NCBI RefSeq assembly: GCF_001904655.1
Contig: NZ_MRCC01000003.1
Location: forward strand, 62,001-126,000
Source: Chroogloeocystis siderophila 5.2 s.c.1
Lineage (GTDB): Bacteria > Cyanobacteriota > Cyanobacteriia > Cyanobacteriales > Chroococcidiopsidaceae
Length of the DNA: 64,000 nucleotides
Reading direction: 5' to 3'
Shown: in pieces, positions 17,754 through 27,486 of the stretch
Layout of the letters: each line of letters begins with the position of its first letter
Position numbering within the stretch: the stretch's first letter is position 1
The notes under the pieces: generated by a model
Told to the model about the DNA's origin: nothing
Databases searched by the model: none
Seen by the model: only the letters and a program-made list of their open reading frames with translations
Translations under genes and position numbers: made by a program

Positions 17754-20486
17754 ATGCAATTTATTCATTATTTTACTGCGATCGCTCGTTCAAAACTACG
17801 TCAAACCCAAGCTATAACAAGTTTTTTCATTCTACTTACCGCATTGGGTGGAACGAATATTGTTCGTGCTGAAGGTAGTAAACAGTTAGTTTCTCAAGGT
17901 GGCAATCGACCTTATTTAGAATGGGCATCTGGCACAACCGCAAATATTGTGCGTAAAACTCTGTTGAAAGTTTACGTAAAACAAGGCGAAATTGTCAATC
18001 TTGGTTCGAGTGTTCATACGAGTTTTGATAGTCAAGATATTGTTTATCGCAGTCCTTTTGGGAGACAAAATGGTGTTTGTGATGTTTTAAGCACTGGCTA
18101 TGGTTTTATTGACACCTTAGCTAAGGAAACAGCAGGACCTTTACCAAATTTAGGTGGTTATACTCCTTGTAGTTTTGTTGCTACAGAAACTGGAATCTAT
18201 GAAGTAGAATTTCATGCACCGAATCTTACAGGAAATCCAGCAATAAGAACAACAACTGCAACTTTTCCTACTGATAATACTCAAGGCTCAGGCGTCGCTG
18301 CATGGGATATTACTGTACGCGATATTTTAGGTAATCCTAAAAATGGACGCGTATTTACGAATTATGTCGCCATGAACCTGGGCGGTAATGGTATACCACT
18401 CAACTCTGACTTCTTTATTCAAACCAAAGATGGATATCGCTATCGAACCGACATGAATGGAGTCGATCCTTTTGGTTTTATCTTTTTTGCTAATAGCCGA
18501 GGATATATCGATAAAACAGATAACAGTACACTCTACCGCACAGCAAAAGCTGATAATAATGCTTTAAGTCCTTTTCAAGGCAATGTTGAAGTTCAACGAC
18601 CCGATCTACCAGATACGGTTACAGATATTACTCATTTAATTTTTATTAATAGACCAGATCCCGAAGCTTTAATACATTTAGGAATTCCAACTTCGCCAGT
18701 TATTCCCGCAGTTCCTACTAACTTTAAATTTACTGGTGGTACCGGTGGTAGTGGTAATCAAACTCCTGTAGGAGTCGGTGGAAATTTTAGCTTTGATGTG
18801 AGTAGTTCAGGAAGCTACCAAATTATTGTTGATACCAATACTGATGGAGTTTATGATCCTAGCGTTGATCGCGTTTTGCAGAACGTCGCTAATGCAGGCA
18901 GTAACGTTGTTTTTTGGGATGGTAAAAATGCTGCTGGTACTAATTTACCACCACGTTCTGGTAATGCTCCTTATAATGCCCAGATTACACTTCGTGCTGG
19001 GGAATATCACTTTCCTATGCTAGATGCAGAAAATAACCCGAATGGCTTTGTCATTGAAATGGAAAATGCACCAGGTGCTTTTCCTGCGGGTAAGAATAAA
19101 TATACTATCTACTACAACGATACTAACTACACGACTAAAAATGGTACATTTGTCAGTCTAGACGGCACAGGTGCAACAAATCCTAGAAACGCGGCAACAG
19201 GAATCGATAGTTCGGCAGGAAGACATCAGTTTAGCAGTAACTATGGTGACTTTAAAGGTATCGATACTTGGGCATTTTTTCCTAGTCAAGCAGTTTTGTC
19301 GAACTTAGTTATTACCACAACAAACCAAGCAAATGTTAGAGGTAGAAAATCAGTTCGTTTTTTAACTGATGCTGATGGTAGTGGTACGGTAACGGTAGGC
19401 GATCGCGTAGAATATACGATTACTTATTCCAATCTTTCTCCAGGTAATACTAGTGCAATAAATTTCGTTATTAACGATACTCTACCACCACAGCTAACAT
19501 TTATTAATGCAGCTATTGTATCTAAAACTACAGGTAACAATATTACACTCAATTCTAGCTATTCAGGAGCAGGTGCGTTAACGACTCTTGTGACAGGAAC
19601 AACTGCTTCTAATTCCAGTACCTTGCGCGTAGGTGACACAATTACAATCAGAATCATTGCTGAAATTAACAGTATGAATTCTGGCAACCCAATCAGCAAT
19701 CAAGCTACTGCAACTTTTAGTACAGCAGACAATCCTAGCGCAACAGTTGGCACTGTTCTGACTGATGCTGATTCTAATGGAGCAACCACTAACCCGCCTA
19801 CACCTGGTAGTTACTTTTTTCAAACTGCTGATGATGGTATAAATACAGGTAACGATCCTACCCGTACCGACGATGACGATCCTACGCTTTTCACTGTTGT
19901 TAGTCCTCCTCCTAAACTTCGCTTAGTCAAGCGTATTACAGCACTTAATGAAATCAACTTCACAGGATTTGTCGATTACATCAATCCGTCAGATCCACGA
20001 GCGTTAGATGATAATGCTCCTAATTGGCCTCAGCCTAAAGATACTTATCTACGTGGTGCTTTTAATAACCTTTCTGTTAAACCAGGCGATGAAGTTGAAT
20101 ATACAATTTATTTTCTGTCTGATGGTGGAAGAAATAGCACTAATGTGCAAGTCTGTGATTTAATTCCAGCCAATACAACGTTTATTCCTAATGCATTTAA
20201 CAACCAAGCTCCTGCAAACAGCAGCGATTATGGTATTGCGCTAGGATTGAGTGCTACTAACCTTCCTACAGCACCTACAAATTACGTAACAAATGCTGCT
20301 GACGCAGATCAAGGACGATTTTATGCTGCTGGAACGACACCACCATTATCTTGTTCTGGTAGCAATAACAACGGCGCGATCATTGTTGACGTTGCCACAA
20401 GCCCTGCAACCTTACCCAGAGCGATCGCACCAGGAAACCCAACTAATTCTTATGGCTTTATTCGCTTTCGCGTTAGGGTTAATTAA
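17754..20486 (+). CDS. Exported multi-domain DUF11 protein
   Basis: 910-aa predicted surface protein, last of the five-gene unit. ATG 17754 is chosen because a signal peptide follows directly (hydrophobic SFFILLTALGGTN, cleavage near VRAEG at 41); the longer open frame reaches back into the barrel gene. Middle: a FlgD-like/fibronectin-like segment (NVVFWDGKNAAGTNLPPRSG). Then two DUF11 domains: GDRVEYTITYSNLSPGNTSA with INDTLPPQLTF, and GDEVEYTIYFLSDGGRNST with VCDLIPANTTF. Asp-rich DTNTDGVYD and TDADGSGT may bind calcium. It lies 46 bases after the barrel gene. Its stop overlaps the convergent Uma2 gene's stop by four bases. Confidence 0.75.
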   Translation: MQFIHYFTAIARSKLRQTQAITSFFILLTALGGTNIVRAEGSKQLVSQGGNRPYLEWASGTTANIVRKTLLKVYVKQGEIVNLGSSVHTSFDSQDIVYRSPFGRQNGVCDVLSTGYGFIDTLAKETAGPLPNLGGYTPCSFVATETGIYEVEFHAPNLTGNPAIRTTTATFPTDNTQGSGVAAWDITVRDILGNPKNGRVFTNYVAMNLGGNGIPLNSDFFIQTKDGYRYRTDMNGVDPFGFIFFANSRGYIDKTDNSTLYRTAKADNNALSPFQGNVEVQRPDLPDTVTDITHLIFINRPDPEALIHLGIPTSPVIPAVPTNFKFTGGTGGSGNQTPVGVGGNFSFDVSSSGSYQIIVDTNTDGVYDPSVDRVLQNVANAGSNVVFWDGKNAAGTNLPPRSGNAPYNAQITLRAGEYHFPMLDAENNPNGFVIEMENAPGAFPAGKNKYTIYYNDTNYTTKNGTFVSLDGTGATNPRNAATGIDSSAGRHQFSSNYGDFKGIDTWAFFPSQAVLSNLVITTTNQANVRGRKSVRFLTDADGSGTVTVGDRVEYTITYSNLSPGNTSAINFVINDTLPPQLTFINAAIVSKTTGNNITLNSSYSGAGALTTLVTGTTASNSSTLRVGDTITIRIIAEINSMNSGNPISNQATATFSTADNPSATVGTVLTDADSNGATTNPPTPGSYFFQTADDGINTGNDPTRTDDDDPTLFTVVSPPPKLRLVKRITALNEINFTGFVDYINPSDPRALDDNAPNWPQPKDTYLRGAFNNLSVKPGDEVEYTIYFLSDGGRNSTNVQVCDLIPANTTFIPNAFNNQAPANSSDYGIALGLSATNLPTAPTNYVTNAADADQGRFYAAGTTPPLSCSGSNNNGAIIVDVATSPATLPRAIAPGNPTNSYGFIRFRVRVN

Positions 20487-21190
20487 AGATCATCAGGATT
20501 TATGCCCAGATCTCGTAGTCTGGCGGCTAAACGTTCAGCACGTTGTTCAGCTAAATTTGCGCGATCGCTTGCTTGCATTGCTACTTCTTCAGGAGTTGGC
20601 AATCGATTTCCTGCCTGATCGTACCAGTAAAGCCATTCGCGCGTCCAACCTTGATGCGTGCCTCGTTCTCTTCCTATCCCTAAGTTAATTTCTGGCATCC
20701 AATACGGTTCATCGGTTTGTAGTAACTGGTATTGTCCATCAACCAGTCGATAAACTTCTAGCGCTTGCCTTTTACGGCTTTTACCTCTACCTGGAGCATA
20801 AATAACATAGTATAAAATCCCTAAGCGAGCATAATCAATCTTTTTCTGTTCGTACTCGCCGCTATAGGTTTTAGAAACAACTTCTAACGCCAAAATCGGC
20901 ACTTTATTATCTTCTTCCCACAAAACATAACTTAAACGCCCTTCTTCCCCCACAAAGCGATCAACTCCCAAACTTAAAAAACTATCAGGAACAATTGCTG
21001 ATTCTCCTGGGGCGTAGTAAATTCCCATATCAACACCAAAGAACCAATCGCTGCGATTTGCCCATACGAGCGCTAAAATCGCTGCTAAAAGATTGGGAAT
21101 GAGGTTTTGCAGTTCATTATCCACCGGCGTATCGTCAGAATCAGGCAGTTCAGCAGATGTGGGCAAACATTGCCATGAGTCGTATACCAT
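20483..21190 (-). CDS. Uma2 family (DUF820) protein with C-terminal coiled coil
   Basis: 235-aa Uma2-family PD-(D/E)XK-like protein. The nuclease-like core reads IVPDSFLSLGV, then PILALEVVSKTYSGEYEQKK, with LYYVIYAPG and RLVDGQYQLL following; E-V-V-S-K is the canonical second motif. The end (DRANLAEQRAERLAARLRDLG) is a heptad-rich coiled coil common in this subfamily. Function is not established. It is convergent with the surface operon and ends inside its last stop codon. The second Uma2 paralogue in the window (5158-5805) is clearly divergent from this one. Confidence 0.88.
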   Translation of the reverse strand: MVYDSWQCLPTSAELPDSDDTPVDNELQNLIPNLLAAILALVWANRSDWFFGVDMGIYYAPGESAIVPDSFLSLGVDRFVGEEGRLSYVLWEEDNKVPILALEVVSKTYSGEYEQKKIDYARLGILYYVIYAPGRGKSRKRQALEVYRLVDGQYQLLQTDEPYWMPEINLGIGRERGTHQGWTREWLYWYDQAGNRLPTPEEVAMQASDRANLAEQRAERLAARLRDLGINPDDL

Positions 21191-21402
21191 AACCGCCTCG
21201 ACACGAGTATAAAGGAATCGATGTTTACAATCTTAGCTTGAGTAGCAACGACTCAGAATTATGCAACGATCAACACATATAACCGAGTCAACCGCTACAG
21301 CTAGCGCAAATCTCCGAAAAATTCAACGTCTTTACCACTATATATAAATGACGTATAGTCTTAATCTATCCCAAACCAACACGACGATAAATTTCCTCAA
21401 CT

Positions 21403-24400
21403 ATGGTTCGAGAGCTTGAGCGTACTAACCAAACTAGCCAGTTTCCTGAAACTGCGCCTGCTGCTAATCCAGTGTTTTTTAGAACGTATAGCCGTCGCCA
21501 GCCGAATGGTAGACGTGAAAGTTGGGAAGAAGTATGCGATCGCACGCTCAAAGGTTTAGTCAAATTAGGTAAACTCACCGACGCTGAAGTCGCGGTACTA
21601 GCTAAAATGCAGCACCAACTGAAAGCGCTACCAAGTGGACGTTGGTTATGGGTTGGTGGCACAGAATGGATCGAAAAGCAAGAAAATTTTTCTGGAGCCT
21701 ATAACTGTACAAGCACCAACGTTACCGACTGGCGGGCGTTTGGCTTGATGATGGATCTTGCAATGATGGGTTGTGGTACCGGTGCTGTTCTCGAACCGCA
21801 GTATATTCATCAGTTACCACCAATTCGCAATCGCTTAAACGTGACGATTACTGGAGAAATTGGGATAACACCAGCTATTCGTAGGAAAGAAATTACTGAA
21901 ATTCAGATTGCAGGCAACGATATCACAATCTACGTCGGTGATAGTCGTCAAGGTTGGGTGAAATCATATCAAACGCTTCTCGAACTATCCAGCGATGCAC
22001 AATTTGCAGGAGAAGTCAATGTCCGCGTCGATCTGCGTAATGTACGCCCTGCTGGTGAACTTCTCAAAGGCTTTGGTGGTGTTGCTAATCCGATCAAGCT
22101 ACCCGAATTATATCAACGTTGTGCCGCAATTCTTAATAAAGCCGTAGGACGCCAACTTAATTCTGTAGAATGTTGTTTATTAATCGATGAAGCCGCTGTT
22201 GTTGTCGTTGCCGGAAATGTTAGACGAAGTGCTGGAATGCGTCAAGGTGACAGCGACGATGAATTATTCGCTCAAGCCAAAAGTAATTTGTGGCAACAAG
22301 ATGAGAATGGTAACTGGCGAATCGATCCCGAACGCGATGCGTTACGAATGGCAAATCACACGCGCGTGTTTCATCGTCAACCAACATTGAATGAATGTGT
22401 TGATGCTGTACGCAACCAGTATTATTCAGGCGAAGGGGCAATTCAATACGCACCCGAAGCGATCGCCCGTGCAAATGCAGATATCTTAACAACTCCTCAA
22501 CTTAAAACCGAATTTCTGCAAGCTTATAATCAAGGTAAAGAACAAGCACGAGCATGGTTACGCGATCGCTTTAATGAATTCCCACCTGAAGAAATCGCAC
22601 ACAGACTATCAAGATATGCTCTGAATCCTTGCGGCGAGATCACTGGCGCAAATTTCCATTGTGTATCAGGAAAAACTTTACTAATTACTCGCCAAGGTCT
22701 TTGTAAAATTCAAGATATTGTTGGTGAAGAAGTTGAAATTTGGAATGGTAAACGCTGGAGCAAAGTTGTTCCATTTCAAACTAATACTGGACAGAAATTA
22801 TATAGAGTTAGATTTGGTGATGGCTCTTATTTAGATGTTACAGAATACCATAGATTCTTTGTTAAAGATAGATTTGGTAAAAGCTATGAAGAAGTCCAGA
22901 CAAAAGATTTATTATCGCATAGCAAATACTCAATTCATACAGAACCATTTGTAATTGAATATCAAGATGGAGAAGCTATTGATCCTGTGTATGCTTATAC
23001 ATTAGGAGTAGCTGTAGGTGACGAAACTTTAGATCAAAATGGCAACGCAAAAATTAGACTATACACCAAGAAATCTGAACTTTTAGTTTCTGGAAAAAAA
23101 TCTCCTCTAAGAAACTATGATTACTTACCATCTTTTGTAGACATCACTGATTTAGGGTTTTCAAGAGAACTTTTGTACCGCTTGAAAACCCAATCTGATG
23201 CGTTAAATATAATTGGTTCATGGAACAAGCAAGCAATTCTTGCTTTTATAGCTGGGCTAGCTGATACTGATGGTTCTAATACTCAAGGAAATGGCATTAG
23301 AATTTATATTGCTGACTACGAAAGAGCGTATCGACTACAGTTACTTTTATCCAAGTGCGGACTTCAGTCATCGGTAAACATGATGGCTCGTAAGGCATCT
23401 GCAACAAATTTAGGGAAAAGATCGCAATATCTATACTATTTGCAGATTACTGATTGCAATCAAATTCCTTGTCAGAGATTGGATACAAGTAAAGGGTACA
23501 AGCCTACAGCAAAAGGAAAATGGCAAGTCATCAAAAGCGTAGAAGAGTTACCAGGCTGTCATGATACTTATTGCTTCAATGAGCCAGAATTCCACAAGGG
23601 AGTTTTTGGCAACACTTTAACTGGAAATTGCAATTTGTCTGAGATCCATCTTAATCAAATTGACCCGAATAACTATCAAGAACAAACAGAAGCATTTACT
23701 GCTGGAGCACTTTCAGTTGCCACGTTATTAAATCACAAATTCATTGAACCACGCTATCAAAAATCGCGCGAATTAGACCCAATTGTTGGTGTATCTTTTA
23801 CAGGGTTATTTGACTTTTTTGTTCGTGCTTTCGGTGTCGATTGGCTGCATTGGTGGACAGCAGGAAGACCAGAAACACCGCAAGGGTCAGAGTATAAACA
23901 AAAAGAGCAAGAATATCTTAGTCGGTGGAAAGACATTGTTCATCAGGTGATTTGGGAATATTGCGATCGCCACAACATTAAACACCCGAACCGCTGTACG
24001 ACTGTGCAACCATCAGGCACAAAATCTTTACTGACAGGTGCTTCTCCAGGTTGGCATCCTCCCAAAGCGCAACGCTTCATTCGCCGCATTACATTCCGCA
24101 GTCACGATCCCGTCGCGTTAGCTTGTATTGACTACGGCTACAACGTTGTCCCATCACAATCGGATAAAGACGAAAACGGTAATCTACTTAACGATCCATT
24201 CGATCCGCGTTGTAGCGAATGGTTAGTTGAGATTCCCGTGGCTGTACCTTGGGCAGATTTACCAGGTGCGGACGAAATTGATATCAGTCAGTTTAGTGCG
24301 ATCGCTCAAATGGATTTCTATATGCAAGTTCAAAAGTATTATGTCTCGCACAACACCTCTGCCACAATCGAACTGCGAGAAAACGAAGTCGAAGCACTCG

Positions 24401-24675
24401 GAACTCGCATCTACGAAGCTATCAAAAATAACGAAGGCTACATCTCCGCCGCACTTCTAGCGCGATTTGACGATCATCAAACGTTTCCGCGTTTACCCTT
24501 TGAACCAATATCTAAACAGCAATATGATGAATTAATGCAACAAGTAAAAATGCAACGCCGCACCAACGATTTTCAGTCAGCACTCATTCAATACGATGCG
24601 AAAGACTTATCTGAGGTAGGACCTGCGGGGTGTGATTCTGATAAATGTTTGTTCTCCGAGCAAAAACCTGTTTAG
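21403..24675 (+). CDS. nrdJ: Class II (adenosylcobalamin) ribonucleoside-triphosphate reductase with intein
   Basis: Precursor of 1090 aa; the host enzyme would be 767 aa after removal of a 323-residue intein (420-742). It reduces ribonucleotides to deoxyribonucleotides with adenosylcobalamin. Visible family features: YNCTSTNV with Cys102, the active-site LNPCGEI with Cys410 and Glu412, and the C-terminal CDSDKC (Cys1077, Cys1082), a C-x4-C shuttle pair as in the monomeric Lactobacillus leichmannii enzyme. The FHC...CNLSEIHLN joint shows the spliced sequence would be NPCGEITGANFHCNLSE. ATG 21403 gives the N-terminus. A 212-base gap precedes it. The enzyme depends on splicing because the intein splits the active-site loop. 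Confidence 0.95.
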   Translation: MVRELERTNQTSQFPETAPAANPVFFRTYSRRQPNGRRESWEEVCDRTLKGLVKLGKLTDAEVAVLAKMQHQLKALPSGRWLWVGGTEWIEKQENFSGAYNCTSTNVTDWRAFGLMMDLAMMGCGTGAVLEPQYIHQLPPIRNRLNVTITGEIGITPAIRRKEITEIQIAGNDITIYVGDSRQGWVKSYQTLLELSSDAQFAGEVNVRVDLRNVRPAGELLKGFGGVANPIKLPELYQRCAAILNKAVGRQLNSVECCLLIDEAAVVVVAGNVRRSAGMRQGDSDDELFAQAKSNLWQQDENGNWRIDPERDALRMANHTRVFHRQPTLNECVDAVRNQYYSGEGAIQYAPEAIARANADILTTPQLKTEFLQAYNQGKEQARAWLRDRFNEFPPEEIAHRLSRYALNPCGEITGANFHCVSGKTLLITRQGLCKIQDIVGEEVEIWNGKRWSKVVPFQTNTGQKLYRVRFGDGSYLDVTEYHRFFVKDRFGKSYEEVQTKDLLSHSKYSIHTEPFVIEYQDGEAIDPVYAYTLGVAVGDETLDQNGNAKIRLYTKKSELLVSGKKSPLRNYDYLPSFVDITDLGFSRELLYRLKTQSDALNIIGSWNKQAILAFIAGLADTDGSNTQGNGIRIYIADYERAYRLQLLLSKCGLQSSVNMMARKASATNLGKRSQYLYYLQITDCNQIPCQRLDTSKGYKPTAKGKWQVIKSVEELPGCHDTYCFNEPEFHKGVFGNTLTGNCNLSEIHLNQIDPNNYQEQTEAFTAGALSVATLLNHKFIEPRYQKSRELDPIVGVSFTGLFDFFVRAFGVDWLHWWTAGRPETPQGSEYKQKEQEYLSRWKDIVHQVIWEYCDRHNIKHPNRCTTVQPSGTKSLLTGASPGWHPPKAQRFIRRITFRSHDPVALACIDYGYNVVPSQSDKDENGNLLNDPFDPRCSEWLVEIPVAVPWADLPGADEIDISQFSAIAQMDFYMQVQKYYVSHNTSATIELRENEVEALGTRIYEAIKNNEGYISAALLARFDDHQTFPRLPFEPISKQQYDELMQQVKMQRRTNDFQSALIQYDAKDLSEVGPAGCDSDKCLFSEQKPV
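22660..23628 (+). mobile_element. Intein with LAGLIDADG homing endonuclease in nrdJ
   Basis: In-frame insertion of 323 codons. It starts with Cys420 (CVSGKTLLITRQG, block A), has block B as TEYH (Thr480, His483), and ends VFGNTLTGN before Cys743, the first residue of the C-extein. LAGLIDADG motifs are LGVAVGD at 534-540 and IAGLADTDG at 616-624, both retaining the acidic residue, so the endonuclease may be active. The penultimate residue is Gly instead of the usual His. The insert is more AT-rich than the flanking exteins and has no HIP1 octamer, consistent with lateral origin. RIR/NrdJ inteins are known in cyanobacteria; this insertion point is inferred from the uninterrupted family. Confidence 0.93.
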
Positions 24676-24686
24676 CTGCACATATG

Positions 24687-24712
24687 AGCCTTCTTTGTTA
24701 GTCAGGAAGGCT
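24687..24712 (+). terminator. Possible terminator hairpin after nrdJ
   Basis: AGCCTTC (24687-24693) pairs with GAAGGCT (24706-24712) across a 12-base loop, 11 bases after the nrdJ stop. No T run follows, so termination is uncertain. Confidence 0.4.
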
Positions 24713-24793
24713 TGTGTCACCTTTGGGTAGGTTAGTCAACATTGGCAGGCGCTAGAATAAAAGGTAATCAAGGAAACAGGAAAGATATTTATT

Positions 24794-25012
24794 ATGTTTG
24801 GAGATGAACTCAAGCCAATTTTCCAACAACTGACTCAGCACCCAGGCTCATTTTTAGGTGGTTTCTTTTCTGGCTTGTTGCGGCTAAATTTGGGAGAAGA
24901 CCCCGTAAAAAGCTGGCTCGATCAACAACTAGGTTACACGACTTACGTATCGCCAACAAGTCAGCCACAAAACGGCAAAACAGGTGGTCCTCAGTCGATA
25001 TCAATCGAGTAA
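24794..25012 (+). CDS. Small conserved-looking hypothetical protein
   Basis: 72 aa, starting MFGDELKPIFQQLTQHPG. Contains a Gly/Phe-rich segment GSFLGGFFSGLLRLNLGEDP and then SWLDQQLGY; the tail is polar. No signal peptide or full-length transmembrane helix is obvious, though residues 20-32 are hydrophobic. Codon use and position (120 bases after nrdJ, after a hairpin) suggest a real gene, and I recall similar short proteins in other cyanobacteria, but I cannot assign a function. Confidence 0.6.
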   Translation: MFGDELKPIFQQLTQHPGSFLGGFFSGLLRLNLGEDPVKSWLDQQLGYTTYVSPTSQPQNGKTGGPQSISIE

Positions 25013-25410
25013 ATACATTAAGGCGATCGCCGCGCAATAATTTTGTAGGCATCGACCGCGTTTAAGTATCAGTAGACATAACATATCCTAATCACTCATA
25101 TCTGAAAAACACCTAAGACTTGCTACTTCGCTATATGTATTTAGATGTAATTAGAAAAATTAAACTAATACAAAACATATAGTCTTTGTAATGCAAGTAA
25201 CCTTTGATAACTGAGTGAATAGGATATGATAAAACCGTATGCGTAAGTTCAGTCCTATCATTGGTTGAGTTTTAGGCGCTGCCGACTCGGTTGCCAAGCT
25301 GGAAATTCTATCACTGGTAAATGAGACGCACTGCACTCTTGGCAAACCTCCTAGATAAGGTCGTCTTGAGTAACTGAACTTTAGCTTCTGTTCAGACTTA
25401 CGTGATCGAT
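25013..25410. other. Long leader region of the RRM gene
   Basis: About 400 bases with no supported ORF. A possible promoter is TTGATA (25204-25209) with TATGAT (25225-25230), although the 15-base spacer is short. If used, it would give a transcript with a 5' leader of roughly 170 bases. Such long leaders occur on cold-regulated cyanobacterial RNA-binding protein genes; a small RNA or thermosensor is possible but unproven. Confidence 0.4.
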
Positions 25411-25701
25411 ATGACTATTTACGTTGGAAACCTCTCCTACCGCGCCACAGAAGACGACTTGAGAGCAGTATTTGCAGAATATGGCACAGTGAAAAGAATT
25501 GTCTTGCCGACCGACCGAGAAACGGGTCGGATGCGCGGCTTCGCCTTTGTTGATATGACAGAAGATGCCCAAGAGGATGCCGCAATCACCGAGTTAGACG
25601 GTGCTGAATGGATGGGACGTCAACTGAGAGTTAACAAAGCTAAACCCCGCGAAGAAAATAACCGACGTAATGGTACAGGTATGCGCAGAAACGAATATTG
25701 A
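25411..25701 (+). CDS. RNA-binding protein with one RRM domain
   Basis: 96-aa RNA-binding protein of the cyanobacterial Rbp type. RNP-2 is IYVGNLS at residues 3-9 and RNP-1 is RGFAFVDM near residue 45; both have the aromatic residues that stack on RNA. A short Arg/Asn/Gly tail (RREENNRRNGTGMRRNEY-like) follows the domain. The frame opens upstream at 25402 (GTG), but ATG 25411 gives MTIYVGN, the usual N-terminus. Family members are often induced by cold and bind single-stranded RNA; specific target is not visible here. Confidence 0.93.
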   Translation: MTIYVGNLSYRATEDDLRAVFAEYGTVKRIVLPTDRETGRMRGFAFVDMTEDAQEDAAITELDGAEWMGRQLRVNKAKPREENNRRNGTGMRRNEY

Positions 25702-26066
25702 TTAACTTTTACTAGCACTAGTTAGAAAAAGCGATAGCGGCTGAAATTTAGCTAGAAGTTACAAATCTATAAATTGAACTGCTCCGGCAAGTTATGGAAC
25801 ATAAACAAGATACCATAGCAAGTCGGCTATTTTTATTTGAGCATTTTCGTTATGTAGCAAGCAAAGTCTACTTTCTAACACAAACCGCTACCCTGTCTAG
25901 CTTTTGAAGAATCTGCCCTGCGACCTCTGACCCCTGTTATATCCGCCAATCGTGCATTCTTATAGTTTAAACTAGCGCTGTTTCCACCAAATTTGACACA
26001 AGTGTGGCACTCTGAAAAACAGAGAGGAATATCTGAATCTTTCGCAAGTAACTAGCGGACAGCGTT
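25702..26066. other. Intergenic region before ispG
   Basis: About 365 bases. It contains a short STRR-like heptamer stretch around 25922-25936 (GACCTCTGACCCCTG) and otherwise nothing I can support: no ORF, tRNA or convincing terminator. Confidence 0.5.
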
Positions 26067-27293
26067 ATGCAAACCTTGCCTACTCCATCAACTACGATTA
26101 ACCCAACCTCTGGGCTATTAACTGACACCACAATTCATCGCCGCAAAACCCGTCCGGTGAAAGTTGGCAATGTCACTATTGGCGGTGGCTATCCCGTCGT
26201 GGTGCAATCGATGATTAACGAAGACACGCTTGATGTAGATGGCTCTGTTGCTGCAATTCGGCGCTTACACCAGATTGGCTGTGAGATTGTCCGAGTTACT
26301 GTACCTAGCATGGCTCATGCTAAAGCCTTAGCAGAAATCAAACAGAAACTACATCAAACTTATCAACCTGTACCGCTTGTTGCCGACGTACATCACAACG
26401 GTATGAAAATTGCCCTAGAAGTTGCCAAGCACGTAGACAAAGTGCGAATCAACCCAGGGCTGTACGTATTTGAAAAACCAAAAACCGACCGCACCGAATA
26501 CACGCAAGCCGAATTTAATGAAATCGGAGACAAGATTCGCGAGACGTTAGAACCTTTAGTAATATCCCTCCGCGACCAAGGTAAAGCAATGCGCATTGGT
26601 GTCAACCACGGTTCGCTTGCTGAAAGAATGCTTTTTACCTACGGCGATACACCCGAAGGCATGGTAGAATCTGCCTTAGAGTTCATCCGCATCTGCGAAT
26701 CATTAAATTTTCGTAACTTAGTCGTTTCCCTCAAAGCTTCGCGCGTTCCTGTCATGCTTGCTGCCTATCGCTTGATGGCGCAAAGAATGGATGAATTAGG
26801 TATGGATTACCCGTTGCATCTCGGTGTTACCGAAGCGGGTGATGGTGAGTACGGTCGCATCAAGTCCACCGCAGGTATTGGAACGCTTTTAGCCGAAGGA
26901 ATTGGCGATACGATCCGCGTATCACTCACCGAAGCACCGGAAAAAGAAATTCCGGTTTGCTACAGCATTTTGCAAGCTCTTGGCTTACGCAAGACGATGG
27001 TAGAGTATGTCGCTTGTCCTTCTTGCGGTCGTACTTTGTTCAATTTAGAAGAGGTGTTACACAAAGTACGCGAAGCAACGAAACACCTGACAGGCTTGGA
27101 TATTGCTGTCATGGGTTGTATTGTCAATGGACCAGGAGAAATGGCAGACGCAGATTATGGCTATGTCGGTAAGCAACCTGGTTACATTTCGTTGTATCGA
27201 GGTCGAGATGAAATCAAGCGCGTTCCTGAAGCTCAAGGCGTTGAAGAGTTAATCAATCTAATTAAAGCAGACGGACGGTGGGTAGAACCATAA
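26067..27293 (+). CDS. ispG: 4-hydroxy-3-methylbut-2-en-1-yl diphosphate synthase
   Basis: Penultimate enzyme of the MEP isoprenoid pathway, converting MEcPP to HMBPP; in cyanobacteria electrons come from ferredoxin. 408 aa. The N-terminal TIM-barrel part shows [20 protein letters not shown] and VRVTVPSM, and the barrel ends with [16 protein letters not shown]. The [4Fe-4S] ligands are in [10 protein letters not shown] and [19 protein letters not shown], as in the family. It supplies precursors for carotenoids, chlorophyll phytyl chains and quinones. It stands alone between two non-coding gaps. Confidence 0.97.
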   Translation: MQTLPTPSTTINPTSGLLTDTTIHRRKTRPVKVGNVTIGGGYPVVVQSMINEDTLDVDGSVAAIRRLHQIGCEIVRVTVPSMAHAKALAEIKQKLHQTYQPVPLVADVHHNGMKIALEVAKHVDKVRINPGLYVFEKPKTDRTEYTQAEFNEIGDKIRETLEPLVISLRDQGKAMRIGVNHGSLAERMLFTYGDTPEGMVESALEFIRICESLNFRNLVVSLKASRVPVMLAAYRLMAQRMDELGMDYPLHLGVTEAGDGEYGRIKSTAGIGTLLAEGIGDTIRVSLTEAPEKEIPVCYSILQALGLRKTMVEYVACPSCGRTLFNLEEVLHKVREATKHLTGLDIAVMGCIVNGPGEMADADYGYVGKQPGYISLYRGRDEIKRVPEAQGVEELINLIKADGRWVEP

Positions 27294-27486
27294 ACTGTTA
27301 AAGATTAGGGGTTAGGGAAATTGGTGAATAAATTAAGAATGATGAAGGAATGTTGAAGAATATTTATCCTTCGTAATTTTTTTAATTTCACCCCCCGACC
27401 CCTAGTATCCGAACCCTATTCACTGAGATCGTGTGTTACATTGAGCATACTTGAATTGCATTTTCCCTCCGACTTTTGCAGTCATT

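Noticed and set aside
25204-25230. Firm promoter call
   Set aside because: The spacer between TTGATA and TATGAT is 15 bases, shorter than usual, so it is only mentioned in the gap note.
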